NCBI GenBank assembly: GCA_027627225.1 | Contig: JAPFQT010000037.1 | Span: forward strand, 1,444,001-1,508,000 | Reading direction: 5' to 3' | From: Congeria kusceri | Lineage: Eukaryota; Mollusca; Bivalvia; Myida; Dreissenidae | Length of the DNA: 64,000 nucleotides | Position numbers and translations under genes: made by a program | Shown here: one piece after another, positions 23,030 to 34,789 of the stretch | How positions within the stretch are numbered: position 1 is the first letter of the stretch | Layout of the letters: each line of letters begins with the position of its first letter | The notes under the pieces: model-generated | What the model was told of the DNA's origin: nothing | Databases searched by the model: none | What the model saw: the letters and a program-made list of their open reading frames with translations, nothing else

Positions 23030-23790
23030 ATGAGGGATGGCAAAACTATTCGAATATTTTATATATTCGAATGATCGCCATTTAAATAGTTAAAACGCCA
23101 TTCGAATATTCCCATTTTTTTTGCTTTAAAAGAACAATAATTTCCTGATTTTATCAAGTATTTGTCTGTCAACAAATTGGCGCTTTTTCACCAATATATG
23201 CATGTACTTGATAGCGTGTTATCAATACAATGTGGTCGTGTCACGTGTCAGACCGAGAGATATTGAATACACGGGTCAGTGTCAGTGGCCACTCTTCTAA
23301 TCGCAAGTTATAAACAATAACATCAGACAGTATAATCCATAACTGTTTATCGGTAATTATAACTCGCGTTTATACATGTTAAAATACATGTAATAACAAA
23401 GAATAACTTGCGTTGTGCGATCACACATTTGGCAGTCAGTATAATTGAGAAATTTGTTGATAAACTACATATATTGTTTTTCAGCACATTTCCATACTGC
23501 AGTATTAATAAAAACGTCTGGTTTATTGAAAAGTTGTTTATTAAAACACCAATTAACGCGGGACCTTAAATCGTTTAAATACAGTGTAATGTATGAATAC
23601 ATTGGAAAGTGCAATTAAAATACAACGGTAGATCTACCCGCTAATCAGTACTAAAACGTCGTGCAAAATAATGATTCATGATGAGGTTACAAAGCTTGAA
23701 GTACTTAATAAGAATATTATGCGAATATTCGATTATTTGATTGAATGAAAAAGCGAATATTCGAATACCGATCTAAATACTATACAAAGA
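23030..23790. mobile_element. Degenerate hAT-like non-autonomous element
   Basis: The left end reads GAGGGATGGCAAAACTATTC, GAATATT. The right end reads GCGAATATTCGAATACCGAT before CTAAA. Both ends are rich in TATTCGAATATT, like the MITE at 39490-40368, which starts TAGGGATGGGACCGAATA. The TIRs are eroded and no 8-bp duplication could be recognised, so boundaries are approximate. Confidence 0.45.
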
Positions 23791-23896
23791 CAAATACGTT
23801 TTTGTGAAATGTAGTTCCAGTAAGATTCAAACGCATGCCTACACAATTGTGCTTTTTAATACTACTATTAACAAGGCTTTGATAGTATTGCAAGCA

Positions 23897-25292
23897 ATAC
23901 CGGAGTCCCCTACCGGTGAAAACCCCTACTAATTAAACATTGTGCAATACCATCAAATTGCCCTTTATCTGTAGATGTACAAAGTTCCATATTCAAATCC
24001 CATTTGTCACTGCAGTATTAAGTTGTTGTTTTTCTATTTTAGAAACACTGACCAGACATTCGAGGTACTGTTTGAGTTATTGCAGTATTAAAGGGACAGA
24101 GGGCAATCATATAGTCCATTCTGTGAACCAAGTTTCATGATCATATGTTTTGTTCTTTTCGAATTATTACTGTATTAAGTTGATTTCTATTTTTAGTAAC
24201 TGTCATGTGACCTTTGACCTCTGGTGAAAAATAAAAGGTTGTGCATAATTCTCACATTGCTGTTGCTACGTATACAAAGTTTCATCAAAGTGTCTTCAGT
24301 ACTTTCCGAGTTATCACGGGATCCAGGTTTTGGGGACGGACGGACAGACAGACATACGGATGAACAGACAGAACGACACACAGACAGATGGCAAACCTAT
24401 AGTTCAATCTCTGTACCAAGTTTCATGGTCATATATTATGTCCATTTCGAATTATTACAGTATTTAGTTTATTTCTATTTTTAATAACAGTCACGTGACC
24501 TTTGACCTCTGGTGAGAAAAAACGTCGTGCATAATCCTCACATTGCCACATTGCTGTTTATATGTATACCCAGTTTCATCGAAATAAGGTAAGTACTTTT
24601 TGAGTTATTGCAGGAACCAGAATTATTGGACAGACAGACGGATGGACGAACATATGGAAGAACAGATAGCGAGACACACAGATGGACGGCAAACCTATAG
24701 TTCAATCTTTGTACCAAGTTTCATGGTCAAATCTTATGTACTTTTCGAATTAAAACAGATTTAGTTTATTTTTATTTTTAGTAACAGTCACATGACCTTT
24801 GACCTCTGGTGAAAAATAAAAGGTCCTGCATAATCCTCATTGTTTATATGTATACCAAGTTTCATCGAAGTATCTTCAGTACTTTTGAGTTATTGCAGGA
24901 ACCAGAATTAGGGGACAGACAGACAGACGGATGGACAAACATATGGAAGAACAGATAGACACACAGACGGACGGCAAACCTATAGTTCAATCTTTGTACC
25001 AAGTTTCATGGTCAAATCTTATGTACTTTTCGAATTAAAACAGTATTTAGTTTATTTCTATTTTTAGTAACAGTCACATGACCTTTGACCTCTGGTGAAA
25101 AATAAAAGGTCCTGCATAATCCTCATTGTTTATATGTATACCAAGTTTCATCGAAGTATCTTCAGTACTTTTTAAGTTATCGCAGGAACAAAATTTTGCG
25201 GACGGAAGGCGGACAGACAGACAGACGGACGGACGGACTGACGGAGGGCAAACCTATAGTCCCCTCTGGTGAAACACCGGTAGGGTACTAAT
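23897..25292 (+). mobile_element. Tandem-cored element, family 4
   Basis: Ends carry inverted CCCTACCGGTG (about 23909) and CACCGGTAGGG (about 25275). The core is four diverged ~290-bp monomers, each with GTCACATGACCTTTGACCTC, TACCAAGTTTCATCGAAGT, AGTTATTGCAGGAACCAGAA, a GGACAGACAGACGGA tract and CCTATAGTTCAATCTTTGTA. TGACCTTTGACCT recurs at 24208, 24496, 24793 and 25079. No protein is encoded. It is a non-autonomous element of unknown mechanism. Confidence 0.65.
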
Positions 25293-25725
25293 TATCCCAA
25301 ACTCCCACGAAATTGCCATTGGTGATTAATGGTTATATAATAAAACAATGAATGTTGGTCAAAATTTTATAGAAACAACACCATCATATTTAGAAATTTT
25401 TTAATATTTATACTCTGTAAATTAACTTTTTTGCTGCAATGCATACTGTCAATATGTCCCTCTTAAGAAATTACTTTGCACAAATGTGCTGCAATGGTAG
25501 CAAGGAAGACAATCATTGATTAGTTAAGTAAACAGGTAAAATGGATGATCTCCCTTGTTCAAATATAAGTTTTCTATTTTTGCCAAATGTTCCTGTAACT
25601 ATGATGTTGTGTAGTCCAGTTTTAACTCAGTTGAGTTTCTGATACTTGAACTAAATGGTTTGCCATGCACACATACATGTTGAGAATGACAATTACAAAT
25701 TTGCAACTGTGCAAGTATGTATACA
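25293..25725. other. Non-coding stretch, no feature seen
   Basis: AT-rich spacer between two tandem-cored elements. Confidence 0.4.
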
Positions 25726-27285
25726 CAAGAGGGCCCTGAGGGCCCTAGGACACTCACCTGAGACCTTGTAACCCAATTGGAATTTGCATCCCAGAGGCAT
25801 GGCTTATTTTTATCCCAGGGGCATAAGTTGAACAACCTTGAACAAACCTCTGGGCCTTGTGGTTTCAGGTAAAGATTTTTTAACTCATTTTGCTATTTAA
25901 GTCTATATATACAATGTGACCTTGGGGGGTGGCCAGATTTGACCCCACGTACATAATTTGAACAATCTTCGGAGAGTACCACTATGCAATGTTACGTACC
26001 AAATATAGGAAAGCTGTGGGCCTTGCGGTTTCAGGTAAAGACTTTTTAACTGATTTTGCCTTTTAAGCCTATAAAAACCATGTGACCCCTCGGGGGACGG
26101 CCAGATTTGACCCCAGGGGTATAATTTGAACAATCTTTGGAGAGGACCACTATGCAATGTTACGTAACAAATATAGGAAAGCTGTGAGCCTTGCGGTTTC
26201 AGAGGAGAAGAATTTTAAAGTCATTTTGCTATTTAAGTCTATATTAACCATGTGACCAATCGGGTGTGGTCTGTTTTGACCTTATGGGGCATAATTTGAA
26301 CAATCTTTGTAGAGTACCACTATAGGATGTTAAATACAAAATACGAAACCTCTGGGCCTTGCGGTTTTAGTGAAGAAGATTTTAAGACGTTTTGTTATAT
26401 AAGTTTCTATAAGCCATGTGACCCCCTGGGCGTGGCCAGTTTTGACCCCGGGGGCATAATTTGAACAATCTTTATAGAGGACCACTATAGAATGTTACAT
26501 ACCAAATATGAAACCTCTGGGCCTTGTGGTTTCAGAGGAGAAGATTTTACAAGTCATTTTGCTATATATTCTATATAAACCATGTGACCACCGGGGTGTG
26601 GCCCGTTTTGACCCCAGGGGCATAATTTGTAAAGGACCACTAAAGGATGTTACATGCCAAATATGAAACCTCTGGGCCTTGCGGTTACAGAGGAGAAGAT
26701 GTTTAAAGTCATTTTGCTATATATTCTATATAAACCATGAGACCACCGGGGCGTGGCCAGTTTTGACCCCAGGGGCATAATTTGAACAATCTTTGTAGAG
26801 GACCACTATAGGATGTTACATACCAAATATGAAACCTTGTGGTTTCAGAGGAGAAGATTTTTAAAGTTATTTTGCTATATATTCTATATAAACCATGTGA
26901 CCCTCGGGGCGTATCCCGTTTTGACCCCAGGGGCATAATTAAAACAATCTTTGTAGAGGACCTCTAGAGGATGTCACATATCAAATATGAAAGGTCTGAG
27001 CCTTGCGGTTTCATAGAAGAAGATTTTTAAAGTTTCCATTTTTTAAATCTATTTATAGATCTGGTGACCTACTTATTCAGCGGACCGGAAAGATTTGAAC
27101 AATTTTGACAGAGGTCCACCCAAGGGGGATCATTCCTGTGTAGTTTGGTGAAAATCTGCCAAGCGGTTTAGGAGGAGATGTTGTTTGAATGAAAAGTTGA
27201 CGACGCACGCACGCACACACGCACGACGGACAACGGGCGATCACAAAAGCTCACCATGAGCACTTTGTGCTCTGGTGAGCTAAAA
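25726..27285 (+). mobile_element. Tandem-cored element, family 1, complete copy
   Basis: The 5' end reads AAGAGGGCCCTGAGGGCCCT then AGGACACTCACCTGAGACC. The core is about seven ~160-bp monomers (TGGGCCTTGCGGTTTCAG, TTTTGCTATTTAAGTCTAT, CCATGTGACC, GTTTTGACCCCAGGGGCATA, TGTAGAGGACCACTATA). A unique 3' domain (from about 27000) includes a CAGCGGACCGG block and a CGCACGCACGCACACACGCA tail. It ends in a hairpin at 27249-27280 with arms GCTCACCATGAGCAC and GTGCTCTGGTGAGC, followed by TAAAA. CTCACCTGAG near the 5' end is also inverse to the hairpin's outer arm. The layout resembles molluscan pearl/Helentron-like non-autonomous elements. Confidence 0.7.
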
Positions 27286-28699
27286 AGGTACAAGATGGAA
27301 CAAATTTTAATCCCAATAGTGCAGTATTTACAATTGCAATATGCTACATGCCAAGTTGTTTGTGAGACATCAAATGTTGGAGATTGAAAATAAAACAAAA
27401 CACTTAAAATGTCATGCTGCAATAGCCTCAACAAAGAAACATTTTTACAAAATTATGTTAAATTCTAGAACTTTACGACAAGAATTCTATAATACTACAG
27501 TATCTATCCGCATTTGGTTGCTAAAAGGTGTCACAGGGTGAGAACTTTGTGCAGCCAGTCCGGGACTTGAACCCGGGACCTCTCACTTACATGGCGAATG
27601 AACAATCTTTATTGGAACAAGAAAAGACAACGACTCCAATTCCAGTTTGCTTGCTTAATTACTGACAGCTTTCACTGTCAGACTACATTCCGCAATACAC
27701 AAGGTTTGTTTTAAGTTTCTTCAACAGAGCGACTACAAAATGATTTTCCATGCAGACTATGATAGTGCCCTGAATGAAAAAAAATTAATTTGACCAAACT
27801 TGCATCACATTCAAACTGTTGAAGCCTCAAAAAAAAAATAGCTGTGAGGAAAACTAATTGGCTGGAAATGGGAGCATCACTGCGTATTTCAACTGGGTCA
27901 ATATTTTTAATGCATACATGGACAGGGATCATGGACACAATTAACAGTACCTGAAAAAGCAGCTCATTTGTGTGTCACAAAACACATATTCTTAGACATG
28001 GCAGGTGACACCTTTCTGCACTTGGTGTAAAACCAGTCTTTATTTTTAACTTCAACTAAGACTTCAGATCTGCAGTTGAACCAACATCACCTTTATCACT
28101 GATACATTAGCAATCTTCTAGCAGTTACAATATAAACGCTACAAATTCTACAGAACTAAGGCAACACCATACTATATTTTAATAACATATAATTAAATTT
28201 TGTCACATCTCGGGGGACATTGTACTGATTTGTCATCTTTATATCAAACACCACACCAAGACATGCACCCAGAAAAGTACTCGCCCAGTATACAACACGA
28301 CAACAGAAATCTGCCTCAGACTCACATCAACAACAAGATAGCAGTTGTACAGAAATGAATCACTCACTGAAATGTTAGCTCACACAAAAATGCATCCATA
28401 CTTTTGATAATTTGTTTTTATCAATTATTAAGAATAGGACAAGACCTACACACACATGATGTCCTGGCTCTTACTTACTTTAACTAGTCTGATATGGGCC
28501 ACAATCAAACTTACTGTACGTGAGAATGATAGAAATGTCATAGGCAAGCTGAGCATGAAATCGGCGAAAAAAATCATATTTCACCAAATAACTGGTATCG
28601 CTTGTCCAATCTGACATGCTATTGAGATCTCAACTACTAGTAGGTGTGTTGTGTAAGGATTAGCTGAAACATTAAGTCTTGAATGTGCTTAAGACAATT
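27286..28699. other. Mostly non-coding, with a tRNA-like fragment
   Basis: Holds the tRNA-like piece at 27550-27605. No gene is supported elsewhere. Confidence 0.4.
27550..27605 (-). repeat. tRNA-like 3' half, SINE or tRNA pseudogene
   Basis: The minus strand reads GTCCCGGGTTCAAGTCCCGG, with a perfect 5-bp T stem and a B-box-like GGGTTCAAGTCCC. The D-arm side is not recognisable. Confidence 0.55.
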
Positions 28700-28775
28700 T
28701 GGTGACGGACAACGGTCAACACAGGAGAGGTTCCGCATACCGATAGCTTACCAAACACTTTGTAAGGTAAGCTTA
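28700..28775 (+). repeat. 3' tail remnant of a tandem-cored element
   Basis: GACGGACAACGG, similar to the tail of family 1, is followed by a hairpin at 28745-28773 with arms AGCTTACC and GGTAAGCT around AAACACTTTGTAA. The loop retains the CACTTTGT of family 1 while both arms differ. Confidence 0.5.
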
Positions 28776-28864
28776 ACTGTTAATAAGAACACACTTTAGT
28801 TCAACATTTTGATAAGCATATAGTATGCTCCAGACAGCTCTGAACAATTCTTACCTCAACTTGT

Positions 28865-28955
28865 ACAAACCCCCACCAGGACTTGAACTTCAGTGTCTCC
28901 AGTCAGCACCCTGCCTGCCTGTCAGTGACTCCCACTGAGCTTATATGGTTTGCAC
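28865..28955 (-). repeat. tRNA-like SINE head
   Basis: The minus strand reads TAAGCTCAGTGGGAGTCACT (A-box-like) and then GAAGTTCAAGTCCTGG (B-box-like). The intervening length is longer than in an ordinary tRNA and the stems are poor. Confidence 0.5.
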
Positions 28956-30944
28956 AAGGACCCCATGCACTGCATTCCTACTTTCTTGCTTTTTGTGCAG
29001 CTAAATATCAAAGTAAACAACATGCAACAACAATTGAATAAAATGCATGCAAGCTATTTTATGTTTAATACTTCTACTCAGTTTATCTAAAGTAGGTGTG
29101 ATTAAATAATAACAAGTTTGTAAATGTAATAGATCAAGAAAAAGTATGTTTGGAAGGAAAAACCGTACAAATGGAAATTATTATATAAATACTGAATATA
29201 ACACCAATCCTTGTATTCTCCTCTTCATTGCAACGACCTAATTGAAATTAGTGTTCAAGCTTCACAAAAATGGGACCTGACGGCCAGATAGCCTAATGCA
29301 AAATCCAACATTCTTGCACATTTTCAACAACAGTAAGCGAAATACAGGGAAAAAATGAAAAATGTTGCACTTACCTATTCAACACATTCTGAGTGTGACA
29401 CCTAGACCAGGACACTATGTGGCTGTGCAGGCATGCAGGTTCCTAACCTAATTTTTGAATAAATGTGAGTAGTAAAACCAGCACTACCTAATAAGTCTAT
29501 ATTGCCAGGTAAATTATGCAGTTACTCTGTCATGGTGAGGAAATGGTTGTGGTATCCAGCTATAGCTTGGGAACGCAATTCATTACGTTAGTATTCCGAC
29601 ACGTAATCTTTCTTCATGTCACCAAGCACTGGTTCTACTTGAGAATGCGCCTTGAATGAGTCTTAAAGAGCCACAGCTATCAATACAACCAAGTCACAAA
29701 ATAAATACCTTCAAGCGCACGATTTAAAACAACACTGAAATCTTAGTATTGTTTTACAATGAAGACTCCTGATAAGATTTTTTTTTCACCATGTGACATC
29801 CAGAAAATTATTAAATGTTCCATTTAATAGAACGGTTTGAAACTGAAATATTTAACATACAATACCATAATGAACAAGTCTTCACAGTGTTGTTCTGTCA
29901 TCAATGTTTCACCAGCGCTGGGAGCTGGATGTGCAGAAGCTGCATGAAGCACTTTCTAACATGCAGTCTCAAACCCTCGACCACATGTGCACTGCTGTCA
30001 CATTCAGTCTGTGCATCCACATTGTCCAGGCCTCTTCATCTAATTATAGACATTACACGTATGCCAAAAACCAAGCATAATCCAATTCACTATTCAGTAT
30101 TAAATGAATTCTCAGTAATGTCGTGGATCTTTCCCACAGGAAACAAGAACTGGTTCTACCCAGGTAACAAACTCAAGAATGTTTCAATAAGCCCCATACT
30201 GGTCATGCTATCATCACCAGATCCTGTGAGATGATGGCCTGTGTCAGGAACAATCCTCCACACACATAGGAGTTTAAACAAGGCATAAATATTCCTGGTC
30301 ATTCTAGTTCAAATTCTTATAACCTTAATTCATATTTACAGACTTTAAGACATTTTCAAAGACCAGTCTCTATGACTCTTATAAGAGCAAAACCTTTTTT
30401 TTAGTTCTTATTATTTCAAAACACTGATTTAAAGGCTACAGACCACTTTCTAAATATTTTCCAAACATGAAGTTTCTAAGGAAACCTTTTAGAAAGGGGT
30501 AGAATGTTAGAATAATGCCAAGTGGAACCGGTTTTAGATTGTGGCGATTGCCTGACGCTTTAGTACCAAAAGTCGAAATCAGGTATCTCTTTTGACACAG
30601 CTTGTTGGAAGATCCAAAATATTAATATGGGCAATCAAATAGAACACCTTATTAATTTCTCGCTATAAGTAGATTGGATGAAGTTGTATGTTCACTAAAT
30701 ACTAACAAATAACTCATTCAACAATGTTTATGAATAGATAAACTAATAGACATGACTAAAACCAAAACAAACAATAAAATACTATAAAATCATTTAATTT
30801 CACAGGTGTCTAAATTTCATGCATTTTTGAAGAATGGTTAATTCTTAAACTCACACACATTTTTGTACATTCTTTTAATATTCCTGCAAAACGAAAATTA
30901 TATTATTTTCATTTTTTTTTTACAATTTTTGACTTAAGAAATAT
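28956..30944. other. Non-coding stretch, no clear feature
   Basis: Contains isolated fragments of the 44-bp repeat near 29622 and 30140. A somewhat GC-richer segment at 29900-30040 lies in a plus-strand open frame (29815-30234) with no motif I recognise, so I do not call a gene. Confidence 0.35.
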
Positions 30945-31130
30945 TTATCGATTTATAGTTGTTTATCGGCCAATAAACAACGATTTGGAGTTCTGATGCA
31001 AAGGAATTAAACCACAGGGGCATTATCCGGGTTGTTTAATAGCCACGCATGAGAACGACAAAGAGTTGTTTATCAGTCGATAAACAATGACAATGTGAAT
31101 ATTACTTCGATTCTAATATAATTTGACATA
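30945..31130 (-). repeat. Palindromic repeat family, split copy, first part
   Basis: Minus-strand copy of the family: GTTTATCGGCCAATAAACAA and CGATTTGGAGTTCTGATGC, then GAGTTGTTTATCAGTCGATA. It ends at TTTGACATA where the pogo-like element begins, and continues at 33358. Confidence 0.65.
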
Positions 31131-33357
31131 CAATAGAACCTTAATATCTCAAACTCGTTTAAGTCGAAATTCCGGTTAAGTCGCAGTAGAGACAAATTTC
31201 CAATTGTCCATCTTCTTATTTCATATTAAATATTGTTGTTTATCTCGAAGTTTTTAACTCAAAATATCGGATAAGTCGAACTGAATTTTCATTCCGAGCT
31301 GTAATTTCACATGTATTATTGCGTGTTTATCTCGAAGAGTCATCACATTCTGCAGCTTAAACCCGATAATAGCATAATGACAGATCCCTGTCAAGGTTTG
31401 TCATACATTGCATACATGTTAGCCAGTGTTCTCTAAAAAAGTCTTTAATATGGGTTGCATGCGCTTTAATTTAACTATTTGTTAATTGATGGCGACATCA
31501 CTGGAAGCATTGGCGGAACAGTCAGAAGATTTCTCGAACAAATGCTAGGTAGCGAAGATATAATCAACAGATTTGATGACATATACCGCTGTATTAAAAC
31601 AAGAGGGCCCTGAGGGCCCTAGGACGCTCACCTGAGACCTTGTAACCCTATTGGTATTAGCATCCCCGAGGCGTGGCTTATTTTTATCCCAGGGGCAAAT
31701 ATGAACAATCTTGAACAAACCTCTGGGCCTTGCGGTTTCAGGTAAAGATTTTTAAAGTAACTTTGCTACTATATAAAGCATGTGACCCCTTGGGGTGCCA
31801 CCAGATTTGACTCCAGGGTCAGACTTTGAACAATCTTTGGAGAGGACCACTATGCAATGTTACGTACCAAATATAGGAAAGCTGTGGGCCTTGCCGTTTC
31901 AGAGGAGAAGATTTTTAGTCATTTTGCTATTTAAGTCTATATAAACATGTGACCCACGGAACGTGACTAGATTTGACCCCAGGGGCATAATTTGAACAAT
32001 ATTTGTAGAGGACCACTATAGGGATCTTACCTATTAAATATGAAACCTCTAGGCCTTGCGGTTTCAGAGAAGAAGATTTTAAAAGACATTTTGCTATTAA
32101 AGTTAAGAAAAAAAATGACCGCCGGGGCGGGACCAGTTTTGACCCCAGGGGCATAATTCGAACATACTTTGTGGAGGACTACTATAATATGATGTTACAT
32201 ACCAAATAAGAAACCTCTGGGCTTTGCGGTTTCTGAGGAGAAGAGTTTAAACGTCATTTTGCTATTAAAGTCTATATAAATAATGTGACCCCCGGGGCGT
32301 GGCCAGTTTTGACCCCAGGGGCATCATTTAAACAGTATTTGTAGAAGACCACAATAGGATGTTACATACCAAATATGAAACCTCTGGGCCTTGCGGTTTC
32401 AGAGAAGATTTTTAAAGACATTTTGCTATATAAGTTTATATAAACCATGTGAACCCCGGGGCTTGGCCAGTTTTAACCCAAGGGGCATAGTTTGAACAAT
32501 GTTTGTGGAGGACCACTTGAGGATGTTACATAAAAAATATGAAACCTCTGGGCCTTGTGGTTTCAGCGGAGATTTTTAGTCATTTTGCTATATATTCTAT
32601 ATAAACCACGTGACCATCAGGGCGTGGCCCGTTTTGACCCCAGGGGCATAGTTTGAACAATCTTTGTAGAGGATCATTATAGGATGTTACATACAAAATA
32701 TGAAACCTCTGGGCCGTGCGGTTTCAGAGAAGATATTTTAAGTTTACAGTTTTTAAATCTATTTTTAGCTCTGGTGACCTACATTTGCAGCGGACCGTAA
32801 ATTGGAACAACTTTGAAAGAGGGTCACCTAATGATCATTCGTGTGAAGTTTGGTGCGAATCTGCAAAGTAGTTTAGGAGATTGAAAAGTTGATGACGCAC
32901 GCGCGCATACACGCACGACGGACAACGGGCGATCACAAAAGCACACCATGAGCACTTTGTGCTCAGGTGAGATAAAACATTTTGTTCAACACACTCTCCA
33001 AACAGAAAGACATAACTTTGTAAATAAAAAGTGACTTTTTCGTTACGTGTGCTATGTTATTTGTGCTATGATTCATATGGTTGTTTGTCATGCTTGGATG
33101 TGTATGTTTAACTTGTTATGTTTTGTGCTGAAATGTAAATTGCATTTGTTATATTTATAAATGTAATAATCAAATAAAATACTAAAATAGTACCGGTAAT
33201 TTTAATAATAATATCATCTTTATAATAATGACAGCCAAAACGTAAGCATCGACAAACAGTTAAATGTAACCCAATGCTACTTTCACAACGTTCGAGTTCA
33301 GATAAGTCGAACTACTGATATCTCAAAGTCGCTATTGCATTCCCGTCAGCTTCAAGG
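31131..33357. mobile_element. Pogo/Tigger-like DNA element inserted at TA
   Basis: The interruption of the palindromic repeat is exact: TTTGACATA before it and TATGTTTTTGCAATTG after it join into the family sequence if one TA is kept. The left end reads CAATAGAACCTTAATATCTC and AAACTCGTTTAAGTCG. Near the right end GATATCTCAAAGTCGCTATTG (33317-33337) is its eroded inverse, followed by about 20 extra bases. TA duplication and these termini fit a pogo/Tigger-type element. A short frame after ATGGCGACATCACTGGAAGC is the only trace of coding. A family 1 element sits inside. Confidence 0.6.
31600..32976 (+). mobile_element. Tandem-cored element, family 1, second copy
   Basis: Starts AAGAGGGCCCTGAGGGCCCT and AGGACGCTCACCTGAG. 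Core monomers of about 160 bp follow, then the unique 3' domain (TTTAGCTCTGGTGACCTACA) and the GCACGCGCGCATACACGCAC tail. The end is a hairpin at 32941-32972 (GCACACCATGAGCAC / GTGCTCAGGTGAG) with ATAAAA in place of CTAAAA. The 3' stem has lost one pair. Confidence 0.7.
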
Positions 33358-33505
33358 TATGTTTTTGCAATTGTAACTGGAACTACTTTTTACCCTGCTC
33401 TGCTCAGAATTGGGACTTCTTTTTGCGTCGTTTATTGGGTAGTTTAACAATGATAATTTTGTTCTTTGCCCATAGAAATATTAGCGAGTATCATGTTAGA
33501 ATACA
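33358..33505 (-). repeat. Palindromic repeat family, split copy, second part
   Basis: Continues the copy begun at 30945: TGCAATTGTAACTGGAACTA, CTCTGCTCAGAATTGGGAC, TTCTTTTTGCGTCGTTTATT, TAACAATGATAATTTTGTTC. Confidence 0.65.
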
Positions 33506-33689
33506 CTTTCTATCATAACAACATTTAGTTTTATGTCTCTATCAAAGGCCGCCTTGTTATATACTCAAACTGCAAGAAACATAACCCAACATTTGTCCTC
33601 TAAAATAAACTAGATGCCAGTTGGCAAAATGTCGAACCCATTGTTAATAAAGCAACTTGTATTGTAGTTATTTAACACCTTATTTTCTA

Positions 33690-34090
33690 ACAAGCAGATC
33701 TTCTCCTTTGACCTCTAAGCGTGACCTTGACGCTAGGGAAACAGGTCTTGCATGCAACATGCCATCTCCACATGGTGACCATTTGAGGCAACTTATTTTA
33801 AAATTGCCTGATGAATGATAAAGTTACAGTCCGGACAAGCTGTATTACGCCCATGTTTGACCTTTGACCTTTAAGTGTGACCTTGACCTTTGAGCTAGGG
33901 ACACAGGTCTTGCGCGCGACACGCCGTCTCCATACGGTGAACATTTGTGGCAAGTTATTTTAAAATTGACTTATGAATGAGGAAGTTACAGTCCTGACAA
34001 GATCGGACGGATGGACGCACTCATTTACGCACATACACTGAACTGCCATTGTGTCAACTAAGTCGAGCTGACCGCAGGCGGGCTCAAAAA
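33690..34090 (+). mobile_element. Tandem-cored element, family 5, short copy
   Basis: Two ~153-bp monomers share ACAGGTCTTGC (33750 and 33903), CATGCCATCTCC/ACGCCGTCTCC, and AGTTACAGTCCGGACAAG. The tail GGACGGATGGACGCACTCAT and a GC-rich end before a run of A matches the general plan. The TGACCTTTGACCT motif appears at 33858. No clear 5' end is seen. Confidence 0.5.
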
Positions 34091-34635
34091 AAATAAATAT
34101 ATTAACATAGTGTCTTAAAGATTGGATTGCAAAGTCAGCGCAAACTAGACCACCGTGAAATAAAAGTATTTTACAGCTAACGTTTTATACACATCTACAC
34201 GTACACTACCAATAAAGCCAACTCATATGGTTGTGTTTTGTCTGCACTGTTTACCAGTAAATTGCATATTACAATGCACAGGTTCAAAGATGTTGTATTG
34301 GCCGAGTACACTTATTGATGATCACACGCACAATTCAGAACATTTGCAATGTGGTCTGGAAAATAATGATGGCAGCTTTTTTATGTATCCTTAGGAATAA
34401 AAATAGTGAATTTACCTTAAGTTTGCAATAAATCTATGATAATATAATGACTGACACAGGGCTTTAAGAAAATACTTCATTCTGTGAAATGTCGTGTCAA
34501 ACTTTCATGTGCAATCACATTTTTTTTTTTTTTCATAGAAATATTTTAAAAATTTGAAATGAGATTTACCTTTTGTTTCATACTTTACAGGCTAACTCAT
34601 TTTTAGTATATACTACTTTAACTGCATGTAATTAA
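34091..34635. other. Non-coding stretch, no feature seen
   Basis: AT-rich, includes a run of T near 34520. No gene supported. Confidence 0.4.
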
Positions 34636-34760
34636 AGGGACTTGTTCACAGATTTTCGCATTTTTCAAGTATGCAATTAAATGTCTTAATTTGACAGATT
34701 TAAGCATCGGAATTAAACAGCTAAAGTATTTCGAAACAATATTCTGTGTTTGATAGCACA
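34636..34760 (+). repeat. SINE-like conserved domain fragment
   Basis: ATTAAAGGGACTTGTTCACA followed by GATTTTCGC matches the minus-strand end of the SINE-like repeat at 53517-53813 (TTAAAGGGACCTGTTCACAG). No tRNA-like part is present here. Confidence 0.5.
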
Positions 34761-34789
34761 CGCCCCCAGTTGGTGCTGGGTAGCCCATT

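Noticed and set aside
23030..23790. 8-bp TSD for the degenerate hAT-like element
   Set aside because: Flanking 8-mers do not match under any boundary I tried.
25726..27285. Autonomous Helitron
   Set aside because: No Rep or helicase coding sequence and no clear TC start; at most a non-autonomous relative.
29815..30234. Possible single-exon gene of 139 residues
   Set aside because: Somewhat GC-richer than its surroundings, but no recognisable motif, and it includes a fragment of the dispersed 44-bp repeat.
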